Shown here in pieces: positions 7,281 through 16,263 of a DNA stretch of 48,077 bases. Source of the DNA: Gemmatimonadales bacterium (lineage in GTDB: Bacteria > Gemmatimonadota > Gemmatimonadetes > Gemmatimonadales > GWC2-71-9). Each line of letters starts with the position of its first letter. Position 1 is the stretch's first letter. Location of the stretch: NCBI GenBank assembly GCA_019637315.1, contig JAHBVU010000024.1, positions 1 to 48,077 on the forward strand, read 5' to 3'. The notes beneath the pieces were generated by a model. The model did not search any database. It was given only the letters and a program-made list of their open reading frames with translations, and was not told where the DNA came from. The position numbers were made by a program, and so were the translations under genes.

Positions 7281-9774
7281 TGTTGAGACCCATGATGTTG
7301 TTGATGATGCCGATGATGAGAATGCCTACCAGCGTACCGCCTACGGTTCCCACGCCGCCGCTCAGGGACGTTCCCCCGATGACCACGGCGGCGATGGCGT
7401 CGAGCTCGTAGGCTACCCCATCGTTCGGGTTGCCCTGTTCGAGCTGCGCGGCATGAATCAGCCCGGCCAGTGCCGCGAGCGTTCCTGACAGCACGTAGAC
7501 CCAGGCGGTGTGGAACCCGACCCGCACCCCCGAGAGCCGCGCTGCCGACTCGTTGTCGCCGATGGCATAGACATAGCGCCCGGCGCGCGTGCGGGCCAGG
7601 AAGAAGCCGACCGCGAGCACGGTGGCAACGAACAGCACGGCGGGCGCAGGGACATAGGGGATGATCGGCGCCGCGAGCGCGCGAACCGACTCGGGGGCTC
7701 TCCCCTCACCGAAACCCAGCGGAATGGCGGTGCCTCCGCTCAGCCAGCGGGCTGCCCCGCGAGCGGCGCTCATGGTCGCAAGCGTGGCGATGAACGCTGG
7801 TAAGCGCCACCGCGCTACCACGATCCCGTTGAGGAGCCCCCATAGCGCACCCGCGCCGAGCACCAGTACGGTGGTAGTGCCCAGGCTGTAGCCGTTCATC
7901 AGCAGCATGGCCGAGAGCGTGGCGCCGAAGGCCAGAACCGAGCCGACGGAAAGATCGATGCCACGGGTGATGACGACCGCGGTCATGCCGACCGCCAGGA
8001 TGCCCTTTTCAGACACCTGGCGGAGGATATCCGTCAGATTGCCGATGTCGAGAAAGATCAGCCGGCCGCCGCGCACCGGCGAGAAGATGATGGCGAGGAT
8101 CAGTACGGCGACGAGGCCCAAGGCACTGCGGTAGCGCGCGAGCCAGCTCGCTGCGCGCCGAACGGACGAGGGCGGGTCCGGCGGGGGCAACGGTCCGTCG
8201 GATCGAGGGTCGGGCATGGCGACTCCGCGTGTATCGGAAGTAGCAGGGTCGGTCGTACCAGCAGCCGCCGCGAGAATCCCTTCCTCGGTAGCGTTCGACC
8301 GATCGAACTCGGCCGTGATCCGTCCGTTGCGGATGACGAGGATGCGATGGCACTGCGAGAGAATCTCCGCCAGGTCGGATGATACCAGCAGAACGCCGAA
8401 CCCACCGGCGGCCAGGCGATGTAGCTCCTGGTAGATGTCGGCCCGCGCCGCCAGATCGACCCCCCGGGTCGGCTCGTCGAGCAGCAGTACCGTGGGCGAC
8501 GCAAACAGGCAGCGGGCCAGGAGTGCTTTCTGCTGATTGCCGCCGCTCAGCGTCCCGATCGGTACTTCGGGGTGGGCAGCTCGCACTCCGGTCTGGGCAA
8601 TCAGCCCAGCCGCTGCCTGCCGCTCGCCTTCGCCTGACAGCACTCCGAACCGGCTGAGGCGGTCGAGCGCCGAGATCGTGATGTTCCGGTCGACGCCGAG
8701 CTGGGGAAAGATCGCATCGGCCTTGCGCTCTTCGGGCAGCATCACGAGCCCGGCGTCCCGCGCCTGGGCCGGGGTTTGCGGGGAGTAGCGGGTGCCGTCG
8801 ATTGCGATGGTGCCGCTGACCCGGCCAGGGTGCGCGCCGACCAGGGACAGCAGCAGGTCGCTTCGCCCCGCACCAACGAGACCAGCCAGCCCGACGATCT
8901 CGCCGGCGCGGACCGTTAGCGAGATCTCACGCAAGCGATCCGAGCCGGGGCGTTCGGGGTCGGTCACCGACAGGCGCTCGATGGTCAGGACCTCGCGCGC
9001 ACCATCGGGGACGGGAGCGAGCTCGCTGGGCGGGACGTCGCGACCCACCATCAGGCGAATCAGACTGTCGGGCGAAAGGTCCGCCGCAGGTTGGGTTGCG
9101 ATCCGCTGTCCGTCGCGGAGCACGGTAATGCGGTCAGCGAGTGAGAGAACGTGCTCGAGCTTGTGCGACACGTAGACGATGCTGGTGCCGCTCGCCGCGA
9201 GGGTGCGGATCAGCCGCTCCAGTCGGGCTTCTTCGTCCGCGCCGAGCGCGGCGGTGGGCTCGTCCATGATCAGGCAGCGGGCATTCAGGGACAGGGCTCG
9301 CGCGATCGCGACGAGCTGCCGGTCGCCGGGCGACAGCGAGCCCAGCAGGACCGCGGGTGAGATGTGGGTTCCGCCGACCGCGTCGAGGTGGGTTCTCGCG
9401 GTGGTTGCCATGGCCGAACGGTCGATGGTGCCGAGTGCCGTGCGCGGTTCGTGGCCGAGCAGGATGTTCTCGCCGACGGTCAGCGAGGTGACCAGTTGCA
9501 GTTCCTGGGGAATCATTGCTACGCCTGCCGCGATCCCATCGCGCGGGGATCCCAGCCGACGCGAGACGCCCGCAATGCGCAACTCTCCCTCGTCGCCCTG
9601 GAGTTCGCCACACAGCAGGCGACCGAGTGTCGATTTCCCCGCGCCGTTCTCGCCGACCAACGCGTGGATCTCGCCAGGTCGCACGTCGAAGTCGACGCAT
9701 GATACGGCCCGGACACCGGGGAAACCGATGCCGATGCCGCGCGCATCGATGAGGGGCACGCCGTCGACGGTCAC
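7201..9774 (-). CDS. Fused sugar ABC transporter: double ATPase plus permease (RbsA-RbsC fusion)
   Basis: One 857-residue chain carries what is usually two proteins. Residues 1-500 are an RbsA-like double ATPase: cassette 1 has Walker A 'GENGAGKS' (41-48), signature 'SLSPGDR' (146-152) and Walker B ending 'MDEPT'; cassette 2 has the degenerate P-loop 'GLVGAGRSD', signature 'LSGGNQQ' (409-415) and '[10 protein letters not shown]'. A proline-rich linker (about 520-540) leads to an RbsC/BPD_transp_2 permease with about eight or more membrane segments and the loop '[14 protein letters not shown]'. An internal ATG at 8217 could mark the old permease start. It overlaps the isomerase gene by 4 bp. 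The carrier class imports ribose, arabinose or similar monosaccharides. Confidence 0.9.
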   Translation of the reverse strand: MTVDGVPLIDARGIGIGFPGVRAVSCVDFDVRPGEIHALVGENGAGKSTLGRLLCGELQGDEGELRIAGVSRRLGSPRDGIAAGVAMIPQELQLVTSLTVGENILLGHEPRTALGTIDRSAMATTARTHLDAVGGTHISPAVLLGSLSPGDRQLVAIARALSLNARCLIMDEPTAALGADEEARLERLIRTLAASGTSIVYVSHKLEHVLSLADRITVLRDGQRIATQPAADLSPDSLIRLMVGRDVPPSELAPVPDGAREVLTIERLSVTDPERPGSDRLREISLTVRAGEIVGLAGLVGAGRSDLLLSLVGAHPGRVSGTIAIDGTRYSPQTPAQARDAGLVMLPEERKADAIFPQLGVDRNITISALDRLSRFGVLSGEGERQAAAGLIAQTGVRAAHPEVPIGTLSGGNQQKALLARCLFASPTVLLLDEPTRGVDLAARADIYQELHRLAAGGFGVLLVSSDLAEILSQCHRILVIRNGRITAEFDRSNATEEGILAAAAGTTDPATSDTRGVAMPDPRSDGPLPPPDPPSSVRRAASWLARYRSALGLVAVLILAIIFSPVRGGRLIFLDIGNLTDILRQVSEKGILAVGMTAVVITRGIDLSVGSVLAFGATLSAMLLMNGYSLGTTTVLVLGAGALWGLLNGIVVARWRLPAFIATLATMSAARGAARWLSGGTAIPLGFGEGRAPESVRALAAPIIPYVPAPAVLFVATVLAVGFFLARTRAGRYVYAIGDNESAARLSGVRVGFHTAWVYVLSGTLAALAGLIHAAQLEQGNPNDGVAYELDAIAAVVIGGTSLSGGVGTVGGTLVGILIIGIINNIMGLNNVDANLQLILKGAIILLAVWLQRRRA

Positions 9775-11420
9775 CGCTCTCCGGCCGGCTGATAGCGGTC
9801 GAGCTCGTCGTCGATTGCGCCACAGAGGGTCACCTCGATCCCCAACTCTCGTGCCATAGCGGCTTTCCGGGCAAGTCCACGTCGAGCGAGGGTCGCATCA
9901 GGGGCGTAGACGACCTGGATGTGATTCGCCTGGTGTTTGGCCATCAGCTGATTTCGCGAGACGCCATACAGGACCGCGTGCATGATCGGCCATTGTGGCG
10001 TTGTGGCCTGCCACCGGCGCTCGGTCTCCCCGTCCGAAAGACGCACGACGCCACCGCGACCGATGTCCATGCGCAGCCGGTCGTCTTGAACGTAGATTCG
10101 GCTCCAGACGATCTCGCCGGGTCGACTGACCCCTTTGAGGGTCGAGCCCCCGCGCGGGAAGTACATTGGTGGTTGCCGCTCGCCCCGGGCTCCAGCGTAC
10201 CCGTCAATGAAATGCGACGCTGGGGCCGCGCCGGAAATCTCGAATACCCAGACGAAGCTGTCGACGCCACGGTCCTGAACCGGAGCCCCCCAGCGAACGT
10301 CATGCAGAGTGTTCGATGGATCGAGGCCCAACTCGGTCCAGGTGATGTCCGTCAGCAGCGCATCGATGCCGGCGCACTCGTCCACTTCGTTGAAGTGCGG
10401 CACGGCGCGCCCCGCAAAGAGCGGCGTCCCGTCGAGGCCCGCGACCGGTGGCCGATCCGGGTTGTTGAGCAGCCCCTCGGTCAGGTCGGAGGCCACACAG
10501 GTGTCCTTGAGTCCCTGCTGATACTGAATGCCGATGGCCGCACACCCGAACGCATCTGCCATCCTGACAGCAGCCTCGTACATCTGGAGCCCCTCGAGCA
10601 CCTGGGCTTTGGTCAGGGTGGTGGCCTCGTCCTGGCCGAGTGAAAACTGCATCCCGCGATCGAGGAGCCACTGATAATGGCGCTCCGCGTTGGCCTCGGG
10701 CACTCGCTGCATCTCGGCGTAGAGTGCGCTTTGGCTCAGGCGCTCCTTGAACAGGCCCATTGCGTGCAGCAGGTGGTCCGGCACGATGGCGTTGTACATC
10801 CCCATACAGCCCTCGTCGAACACACCCAGGATCGCCTGCCGATCTCGCAAGGCGGCGCCGGCCGCGCGTCCTGCCGCGATGTCGGCCGAGAGATCCGCAC
10901 CAAGCATAGCATCCTGGAACGGGCGTGCATGAGACACCTCGTGCCGGATCGTGCCGGTCTCAAGCCAGCTCCGGAGCGCGGCGCGGGCAAACTCATCGGT
11001 GAAGTCTTCGCTCCAAATCGTGGCGTAGGGAATACCGGCCTTGGTGAGGGAGCCATTCAGATTGAGCAGACCAACCAGGCCGGGCCACTGTCCGCTCCAG
11101 TTGGCCAGCGTCAGGATCGGGCCGCGATGGCGGGTCAGTCCTGCCAGCACATGGCTGGTGTACTGCCAGACCGCGACCGCCACGATGAGGGGCGCATCGC
11201 GATCGATGCTGCGGAAGACCTCGATTCCCCTGGCCTGACCGTCGATGAAGCCATGCCCTTTCGCAGGGTCGACCGGATGGCCCCGGACTACTCGGCCGCC
11301 CATCGACGCCAGGGCCTCTGTGACGGTGGCTTCGAGCGCCAGCTGCGCGGGCCAGCAAACCTGATTGGCAGCGAGACGCGAGTCGCCACTGGCAACGAGT
11401 ACGATATCGGAACGTGTCAT
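9771..11420 (-). CDS. L-fucose/D-arabinose isomerase family protein
   Basis: A 549-residue protein of the FucI/AraA-type aldose-ketose isomerase fold, a little shorter than E. coli FucI (591). '[30 protein letters not shown]' in the N-terminal half, '[27 protein letters not shown]' in the middle and '[29 protein letters not shown]' near the end are characteristic blocks; the C-terminal histidines fit the metal/substrate site of FucI. No signal peptide, so cytoplasmic. Characterised FucI enzymes convert L-fucose to L-fuculose and D-arabinose to D-ribulose. With a ribulokinase-type kinase and GH172 enzymes in the operon, D-arabinose to D-ribulose is the best inference. It begins 7 bp after the GH172 gene stops. 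Confidence 0.8.
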   Translation of the reverse strand: MTRSDIVLVASGDSRLAANQVCWPAQLALEATVTEALASMGGRVVRGHPVDPAKGHGFIDGQARGIEVFRSIDRDAPLIVAVAVWQYTSHVLAGLTRHRGPILTLANWSGQWPGLVGLLNLNGSLTKAGIPYATIWSEDFTDEFARAALRSWLETGTIRHEVSHARPFQDAMLGADLSADIAAGRAAGAALRDRQAILGVFDEGCMGMYNAIVPDHLLHAMGLFKERLSQSALYAEMQRVPEANAERHYQWLLDRGMQFSLGQDEATTLTKAQVLEGLQMYEAAVRMADAFGCAAIGIQYQQGLKDTCVASDLTEGLLNNPDRPPVAGLDGTPLFAGRAVPHFNEVDECAGIDALLTDITWTELGLDPSNTLHDVRWGAPVQDRGVDSFVWVFEISGAAPASHFIDGYAGARGERQPPMYFPRGGSTLKGVSRPGEIVWSRIYVQDDRLRMDIGRGGVVRLSDGETERRWQATTPQWPIMHAVLYGVSRNQLMAKHQANHIQVVYAPDATLARRGLARKAAMARELGIEVTLCGAIDDELDRYQPAGER

Positions 11421-11427
11421 GCGAGCC

Positions 11428-12588
11428 TCAGGGGCGACCCATCGTCGGTCCGCCAGTGTTCATCTGCTTCGGGATCCGGGTTGCGGCCGGCGGCAGCGGC
11501 GGAAACGGCTTGTGTGGCAGGGTCTGATACCAGAACGCCACCGTGTAGTTGTTGTCCGAACGGTGATTGGCGTGACCCGACTCGATCGAGAAGCGAAGGG
11601 ATTTCTGGAAGGCAACCGGAGAGTCGGTGTGAAAGCGGTAGACGGTCCAGCCTGCGCCACGGTCGTCTCCACCGTTGACCGGGTTGCCATAGCGCTGGAA
11701 CGCGAAGGTCGGCCGCTTGCTGCCAAACGCGTCGATTCCGCAGCCACCGTAACACCAGGCGCCCAGGTAATAGTCCTCCGCGCCAGTGCCGTTGATCTGC
11801 GGTGTAGTTGCGCCGTCGATGTAGAACATGTCGTCGCCCTCCCCCCACCAGTCGCCCTGGTTCTGCAAGATGCTGTGGGTCACGCCCACAAAATGCCCGC
11901 GGCCCTCCGCCTCCATGATCAGATAGTTGCCGGCGCCGTCCTTGTTGGGGCGCCGGTTCACCAGGGTGTCGCCATTGCGGGTCCAGTCTGTGGTCCATCC
12001 CGGAAAGGGCGTTGCCTGACGATACTGGGCATGGAAGTACCCCATCGACGCCGGCAGGGAGCTGTGCTTTTCCCAGTCGATGTTGTAGTAGAGAGACAAG
12101 GTCGGCAGATCCCCCTCATTGGCGACCGTGATGACCGCCCCCTTCTGGAAGGGCATCGGGAAGTAGCTATTGAGCGCCTTCTGCGAACCGACCGACAGCG
12201 GACCCGATTCGTAAACCAGGTACTTGCCCAGGCCCAGGCCGAAGAAGTCGCCGATCGGCGCCTCGACGCTCGGGTTGGTCTGGCCGTCCCAGTAGATTCG
12301 CAGCACCAGATTCTTGAGGTGCCAGCGATCGGTGCTGTTGATCGTGAACCACATGTGGGTAATGATTCCTGGCCCCGTCATGCGCGCGATGGTTCGCACC
12401 TCGCCGGGCATCAGGCGCTCGCGCCCGTTGCCATCGTCGTTGGCCCCCGATGTGTCCGCACTGGAAACCCGCTGAGAGGTGTAGGAACGAAGGAAGGGCA
12501 GGTTGTCCAACTCGCGTCGGATCTCTTGAGTCTCGATCCTGACCGGTACGACCAGGGCAACTGCCACGGCGAATGCGACGAGACGCAT
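11428..12588 (-). CDS. DUF2961 / GH172 family glycosidase, exported
   Basis: A 386-residue protein with an N-terminal signal-like segment (residues 3-16). It shows the DUF2961 (glycoside hydrolase family 172) pattern in order: '[12 protein letters not shown]', '[11 protein letters not shown]', 'DFFGLGLG', '[10 protein letters not shown]', '[13 protein letters not shown]' and '[12 protein letters not shown]'. Glu250 and Glu271, 21 residues apart, fit the catalytic pair I recall for the Bifidobacterium dentium family founder (Glu270/Glu291). Known family activities are difructose-dianhydride hydrolysis and alpha-D-arabinofuranosidase action on mycobacterial-type D-arabinan. It is the first gene of the five-gene operon and lies divergent to a second DUF2961 gene; release of D-arabinose outside the cytoplasm is the likely role. 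Confidence 0.87.
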   Translation of the reverse strand: MRLVAFAVAVALVVPVRIETQEIRRELDNLPFLRSYTSQRVSSADTSGANDDGNGRERLMPGEVRTIARMTGPGIITHMWFTINSTDRWHLKNLVLRIYWDGQTNPSVEAPIGDFFGLGLGKYLVYESGPLSVGSQKALNSYFPMPFQKGAVITVANEGDLPTLSLYYNIDWEKHSSLPASMGYFHAQYRQATPFPGWTTDWTRNGDTLVNRRPNKDGAGNYLIMEAEGRGHFVGVTHSILQNQGDWWGEGDDMFYIDGATTPQINGTGAEDYYLGAWCYGGCGIDAFGSKRPTFAFQRYGNPVNGGDDRGAGWTVYRFHTDSPVAFQKSLRFSIESGHANHRSDNNYTVAFWYQTLPHKPFPPLPPAATRIPKQMNTGGPTMGRP

Positions 12589-12652
12589 GAGCTCTCCGGG
12601 GTCAATGTTCGGATGCGATTTGCGGGAGGCAGGACAAGAGGTAATATGAGGA

Positions 12653-12670
12653 TATACAATTCTGTATACA
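12653..12670. promoter_or_regulatory. Palindromic operator between the two GH172 genes
   Basis: TATAC (12653-12657) and GTATA (12664-12668) form an inverted repeat with a 6-bp centre, and the right arm is itself the perfect 8-bp palindrome TGTATACA (12663-12670). It lies in the short AT-rich stretch between the divergent starts of the sugar operon and the second GH172 gene. GntR- and TetR-type repressors commonly bind such sites. No regulator gene is adjacent, so the binding protein is unknown. Confidence 0.45.
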
Positions 12671-12734
12671 AGAACGTCCGCTGTGCGCCGCGGCGCCTGG
12701 TGGGCGAATCGACGTGACCTCGACCATTCCTGTC

Positions 12735-14711
12735 ATGACTCGGATCCTGTCCTTCTTGGCGGTTGCCGTTGTTACGATGCCGCTCGCTGCTCAGACGCAG
12801 ATGGCCGATCTCCCCGGAGTCGGCCTGCGGGCCTATGCCCGCCTCGACGAGTTGGCATTTACGCGCCCGATTGTCGGATATGGCGCCGTCACCAGCCGGG
12901 ATCCGTCCGGGAAGAACGACGACGGGTTCAGCGGTGCGCACTCGTTTCTTCGGAAAGAAGGCAGCGGCCTCGTGATCGCGGATCTCGTGGGGCCGGGAGT
13001 CGTGACCCGTATCTGGACTCCCACGCCGACCGATGATCCGATCGAGTTCTACTTCGACGGTGAGAGCACACCGCGACTGCGTCTCCCGATGCGCCAGCTG
13101 TTTCTCGACGGACCAGAGCCGTTCCGGCCACCGCTGGTCGGCTTCGGCGCGGGTGGGTATTTCAGCTACGTGCCGCTGTCGTACGCCCGCTCGCTGAAAG
13201 TGGTGGTGCAGGGACCTCGGGTGCAGTTCTACCAGATCAACTATGCCAAGCTGGCCGATACGGTCGGCGTCAGCAGCTATTCGCCGGGCCGACTTCCCGA
13301 CGTAGCGGCGGCAGCACGCTTGCTCGGGTCGGTTGGTCAGAACCTCTCGGGCTTTACGGCGCCGCCGGGCAGTTCGGTGTCGCGCCAGGTTGCGTCAGGG
13401 AGGCTCGACCCGGGACAGCGCAAGGTGCTGTTCGAGACTCGGCGCGGAGGTCGTCTGGTGGGTTTGCGCATCGGGCCTGCCTCGACCCTGATGGACGAGG
13501 GTCGCTCAACTCGGCTGCGAATCTTCTGGGATGGGTCGCCCGACCCCGCCGTCGATGCGCCGGTGCTGGACCTCTTCGGCGGCGCGTGGGGTCGGCCCGC
13601 TATGGCAGGGCTGCTGGGCGGCGCCATTCGAGACACAGCCTATCTCTGGTTTCCGATGCCGTACGACCGATCGGCCAGGGTCGAGCTGCTGCAAGCTGCG
13701 GATGGGCCTGCCGTCGACGTGCATGCAGAGATCTTCGAGGCCAACCTGCCGCGTCGTGCCGGCGAAGGGCGGTTCTACGCCGTATGGCGCCGCGAGAACC
13801 CGACGACCCTCGGGCAACCATTCACCTTTCTGCGGACCGGCGGGTCCGGACACGTCGTGGGATTCGTACTGCAGGCTCAGGGGCTCGGAACCGACGGCAC
13901 CCTGTTCTTCGAGGGCGACGACCGCGTCGTGGTCGACGGGGACACACTGATTGCCGGAACCGGATCCGAGGATGCCTTCAACGGGGGCTGGTACGATGTG
14001 CCGGGGCGCTGGGACGGGCGCCGGTCGCTGCCGTTGTCCGGCTCGCTCGGCTACTCGAATCCGCTGACGAGGACGGGCGGGTACCGGTTCCTGCTTGCTG
14101 ACGCCTATCCCTGGCTGCGCAGCATCGATTTCACGATCGAGCACGGCGAGGACACCGACAACCTGATCCCGACGGACCACGCCTCCGTCACATACTTCTA
14201 TGCCGAGGCGCCCCCTGACTGGAGATCGACGGAGTTTACCGAGGCGACCCGACGGCCGGTGCGTCCGGATCGGATCGTGCTCAACGTGGGGTGGTCGTCG
14301 CCGATCATTTTCTTCTCGTCGCGGTTTGCGACGCTCAGCAAGGGCCCGGAGCCTGGTGTGGGTCGGCACCTGTCCTTCGTGGGAGACAGCATACCCGAGT
14401 TGGGGCGCCACGTCCTGAGCTTCTCGGCCCCGATTCCGACCGCCGGCCGGTATCGTGTCTCGTTGACCCCTGTGCTCGGCCCCGCCCAGGGTACGGTCCA
14501 GCTGCTGCTCGATGATCAGCCGATCGGTCGTCCGCTCGATACTCGATCGGACACCAGGAAAGCGGGCGAGCCCACCCCGCTTGGCGAGCTGGTCCTGGAG
14601 GCCGGCGAGGCGGCCATTCACCTCCGGATCAGGCCCTCGATTCCCGGATCGCAGCGTGCAGCACTCGACGTGATCCGGATCGTGCTCGAGCGGATCGGGC
14701 CGGCCGAGTAG
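12735..14711 (+). CDS. Large DUF2961 / GH172 family glycosidase, exported
   Basis: A 658-residue secreted protein (signal peptide cut after 'TMPLAAQ'). Residues ~30-480 are a DUF2961 domain with 'SRDPSGKNDDGFSG', 'VGPGVVTRIWTP', 'LWFPMPYDRSA', 'FFEGDDRVVVDG' and 'GTGSEDAFNGGWY'. The presumed catalytic glutamates (393 and 412 from this start) are 19 residues apart, against 21 in the neighbouring paralogue. The last ~150 residues form a beta-sandwich-like module ('GRYRVSLTPVLGPAQGTVQLLLD'), possibly carbohydrate binding. A GTG at 12714 is an alternative start. Two diverged paralogues facing each other suggest two linkage or chain-position specificities on one polymer, for example D-arabinan; this is inference. 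Confidence 0.83.
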   Translation: MTRILSFLAVAVVTMPLAAQTQMADLPGVGLRAYARLDELAFTRPIVGYGAVTSRDPSGKNDDGFSGAHSFLRKEGSGLVIADLVGPGVVTRIWTPTPTDDPIEFYFDGESTPRLRLPMRQLFLDGPEPFRPPLVGFGAGGYFSYVPLSYARSLKVVVQGPRVQFYQINYAKLADTVGVSSYSPGRLPDVAAAARLLGSVGQNLSGFTAPPGSSVSRQVASGRLDPGQRKVLFETRRGGRLVGLRIGPASTLMDEGRSTRLRIFWDGSPDPAVDAPVLDLFGGAWGRPAMAGLLGGAIRDTAYLWFPMPYDRSARVELLQAADGPAVDVHAEIFEANLPRRAGEGRFYAVWRRENPTTLGQPFTFLRTGGSGHVVGFVLQAQGLGTDGTLFFEGDDRVVVDGDTLIAGTGSEDAFNGGWYDVPGRWDGRRSLPLSGSLGYSNPLTRTGGYRFLLADAYPWLRSIDFTIEHGEDTDNLIPTDHASVTYFYAEAPPDWRSTEFTEATRRPVRPDRIVLNVGWSSPIIFFSSRFATLSKGPEPGVGRHLSFVGDSIPELGRHVLSFSAPIPTAGRYRVSLTPVLGPAQGTVQLLLDDQPIGRPLDTRSDTRKAGEPTPLGELVLEAGEAAIHLRIRPSIPGSQRAALDVIRIVLERIGPAE

Positions 14712-14745
14712 CGTCACGACACGCCGACGCCGAGCCTCGGGAACC

Positions 14746-15627
14746 CTATCGGAAACCTCGCACCAGGGCCATGAACTCCGCCGGGCGCTCGACTGCCGGG
14801 ATGTGGCCGGCGTCGGGAATGGTTGCCAGCTGCGCTCCCGGAATTGTCCGCGCCAGGTGCTGTCCGATGGCAAGCGGAACGAGATCGTCCTGCTCGCCCC
14901 AGATCAGCAGAGTAGGCACCTTGATCCGGGCGAGCTGCTCGTCGGACGGCAAGCCTCGGAGGAAGCCGCTGTCCTGAATGATTCGCTGTCGAGTTGCCTC
15001 ATGGTCTCGGCGCGGTTGTGTTGCCGCGAAAGCGCGGGCCTCTGCCAGCGCGACCGTGTCGGCAAAACCTCGGGCTCCCGGGTCCAGATGGCGCAGCCCG
15101 ATTGCTGCGCCCACCAGCACCAGGCCATCGACCGAGGGCACCGCCGAACCGACTTCCGCCGCCCGAATCGCGTAGTTGGCTGCGACCCAGCCGCCGAACG
15201 ACTCGCCGATGAGCACCACGCGATCCAGACGGAGGGCGTGTATCAGCTCGGCAAGATGCTCCACGAAGGCGTTCTCGTCATAGCGCATCTCAGGCACGTC
15301 CGACGGCGCAAATCCAGGCAACTGCGGAGCGACAACGCGGTGGGTCTGGGCAAGGTCGGCAATGACTCGGCCCCACTCGAAGGCCGCCGAGCCGCTGAAG
15401 CCGTGGAGCAGGAGCAAGGTCGGGCCCGAGCCGCGTTCGACATACTGCACCCGGTGGCCGCGCACCGTGACGAAGCTGTCACGCGGTATCTGCCAGTCGG
15501 GACGCGGGGAGGCAACCTGAGCAGACCCGATCGGAATCAGGTCAGCGTATGAGAGAGAAAAAATGAACAGGGCGAGGGATGCGACCGAGACTCGACGGAT
15601 CCTATCGGACCGGTGGCACGTCGGCAT
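14746..15627 (-). CDS. Exported alpha/beta-fold hydrolase
   Basis: About 293 residues from the ATG at 15627, which places a signal peptide or anchor ('VSVASLALFIFSLSYADLI') near the N terminus; the frame extends upstream to 15696 with basic, unlikely sequence. The hydrolase fold is complete: 'LLLHGFSGSA' oxyanion motif, 'GESFGGW' nucleophile elbow with the catalytic serine, 'LLIWGEQDDLVPL' with the catalytic aspartate, and 'IPDAGHIPAVERP' with the catalytic histidine. It resembles the haloperoxidase/epoxide hydrolase/BioH-like group. The substrate is unknown. It is convergent with the large GH172 gene. Confidence 0.83.
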   Translation of the reverse strand: MPTCHRSDRIRRVSVASLALFIFSLSYADLIPIGSAQVASPRPDWQIPRDSFVTVRGHRVQYVERGSGPTLLLLHGFSGSAAFEWGRVIADLAQTHRVVAPQLPGFAPSDVPEMRYDENAFVEHLAELIHALRLDRVVLIGESFGGWVAANYAIRAAEVGSAVPSVDGLVLVGAAIGLRHLDPGARGFADTVALAEARAFAATQPRRDHEATRQRIIQDSGFLRGLPSDEQLARIKVPTLLIWGEQDDLVPLAIGQHLARTIPGAQLATIPDAGHIPAVERPAEFMALVRGFR

Positions 15628-15692
15628 TAGTACCCTCAACGTAAGTTTCCAGCGCCGAATCCGGATCCGCAGGAGCGGCGGGCCGCAGCTGA

Positions 15693-16235
15693 TCAATCAG
15701 CGCGTAAGTCTTCCGGCAGCAGATCCAGGAGCATCCCGTCGTGATAGCTCCCGTCGGGGCCCCGCTCGTAGGCGCGCATCACACCCACGCGCCTGAAACC
15801 AACTCTTTCATAGCTCCGGATGGCGCGAACGTTGTCGGCCGCAGGGTCGATCGTGATCCGATGGTGCCCCCGCACGTCGAACAAGTAGCGACAGACCAGA
15901 CCAATGGCCTCCCCGCCGTATCCCTTCCCCTGATGCGCCGTCGTGAGAAAGAGGTCGATCCCGGCGTGGCGGTAGTCGCGATGCAACTTCTCCCATCCGG
16001 CAATCCAGCCAATCACCTCGTCATCCAGAAGAATCACGAAGGTGGTTATCCGCTCGGCGCCGTCGGCGTCATCACCTGAGAGAAGCTCGCGCCGATCGAA
16101 GTCATCGTCCGCTTCGCTCCAGTGCTTCGCAACGGCGGGCTCGCGCAGGATGGCAAGGAGTCTCGGAAGGTCCTCTTCGCGAGTTGACCGCAAGCGGACA
16201 CGGGGCCCCGTCAGCATCAGGTCATCACGGTTCAT
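15693..16235 (-). CDS. GNAT-family N-acetyltransferase
   Basis: About 180 residues of the acetyl-CoA-dependent GNAT fold, nearest to the RimJ/RimL and AAC(6')-like groups. 'LFLTTAHQGKGYGGEAI' is the acetyl-CoA pyrophosphate-binding loop (Q/RxxGxG/A), followed by 'RITIDPAADNVRAIRSYERVGFRRVGVMR', the conserved DPxxxNxRAIRxYExxGF block. The terminal 'ERGPDGSYHDGMLLDLL' matches a branch often annotated as aminoglycoside 6'-acetyltransferase-like, but resistance cannot be inferred from this alone. ATG at 16235 is chosen; a TTG six bases upstream is possible. It overlaps the frame of the downstream hydrolase only in the unlikely N-terminal extension of that gene. Confidence 0.83.
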   Translation of the reverse strand: MNRDDLMLTGPRVRLRSTREEDLPRLLAILREPAVAKHWSEADDDFDRRELLSGDDADGAERITTFVILLDDEVIGWIAGWEKLHRDYRHAGIDLFLTTAHQGKGYGGEAIGLVCRYLFDVRGHHRITIDPAADNVRAIRSYERVGFRRVGVMRAYERGPDGSYHDGMLLDLLPEDLRAD

Positions 16236-16263
16236 CCTCAAAAGCTAATCGGGCTACCTCTCG

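Noticed and set aside
4747-12588. Reading the operon as L-arabinose catabolism (araA/araB)
   Set aside because: The isomerase is FucI-type rather than classical AraA, no AraD epimerase is present, and GH172 enzymes act on D-arabinofuranose or fructose rather than L-arabinose. L-sugar use is not excluded.
13506-14873. 455-residue open frame opposite the large GH172 gene
   Set aside because: Arginine-rich shadow frame; the GH172 motifs are on the plus strand.
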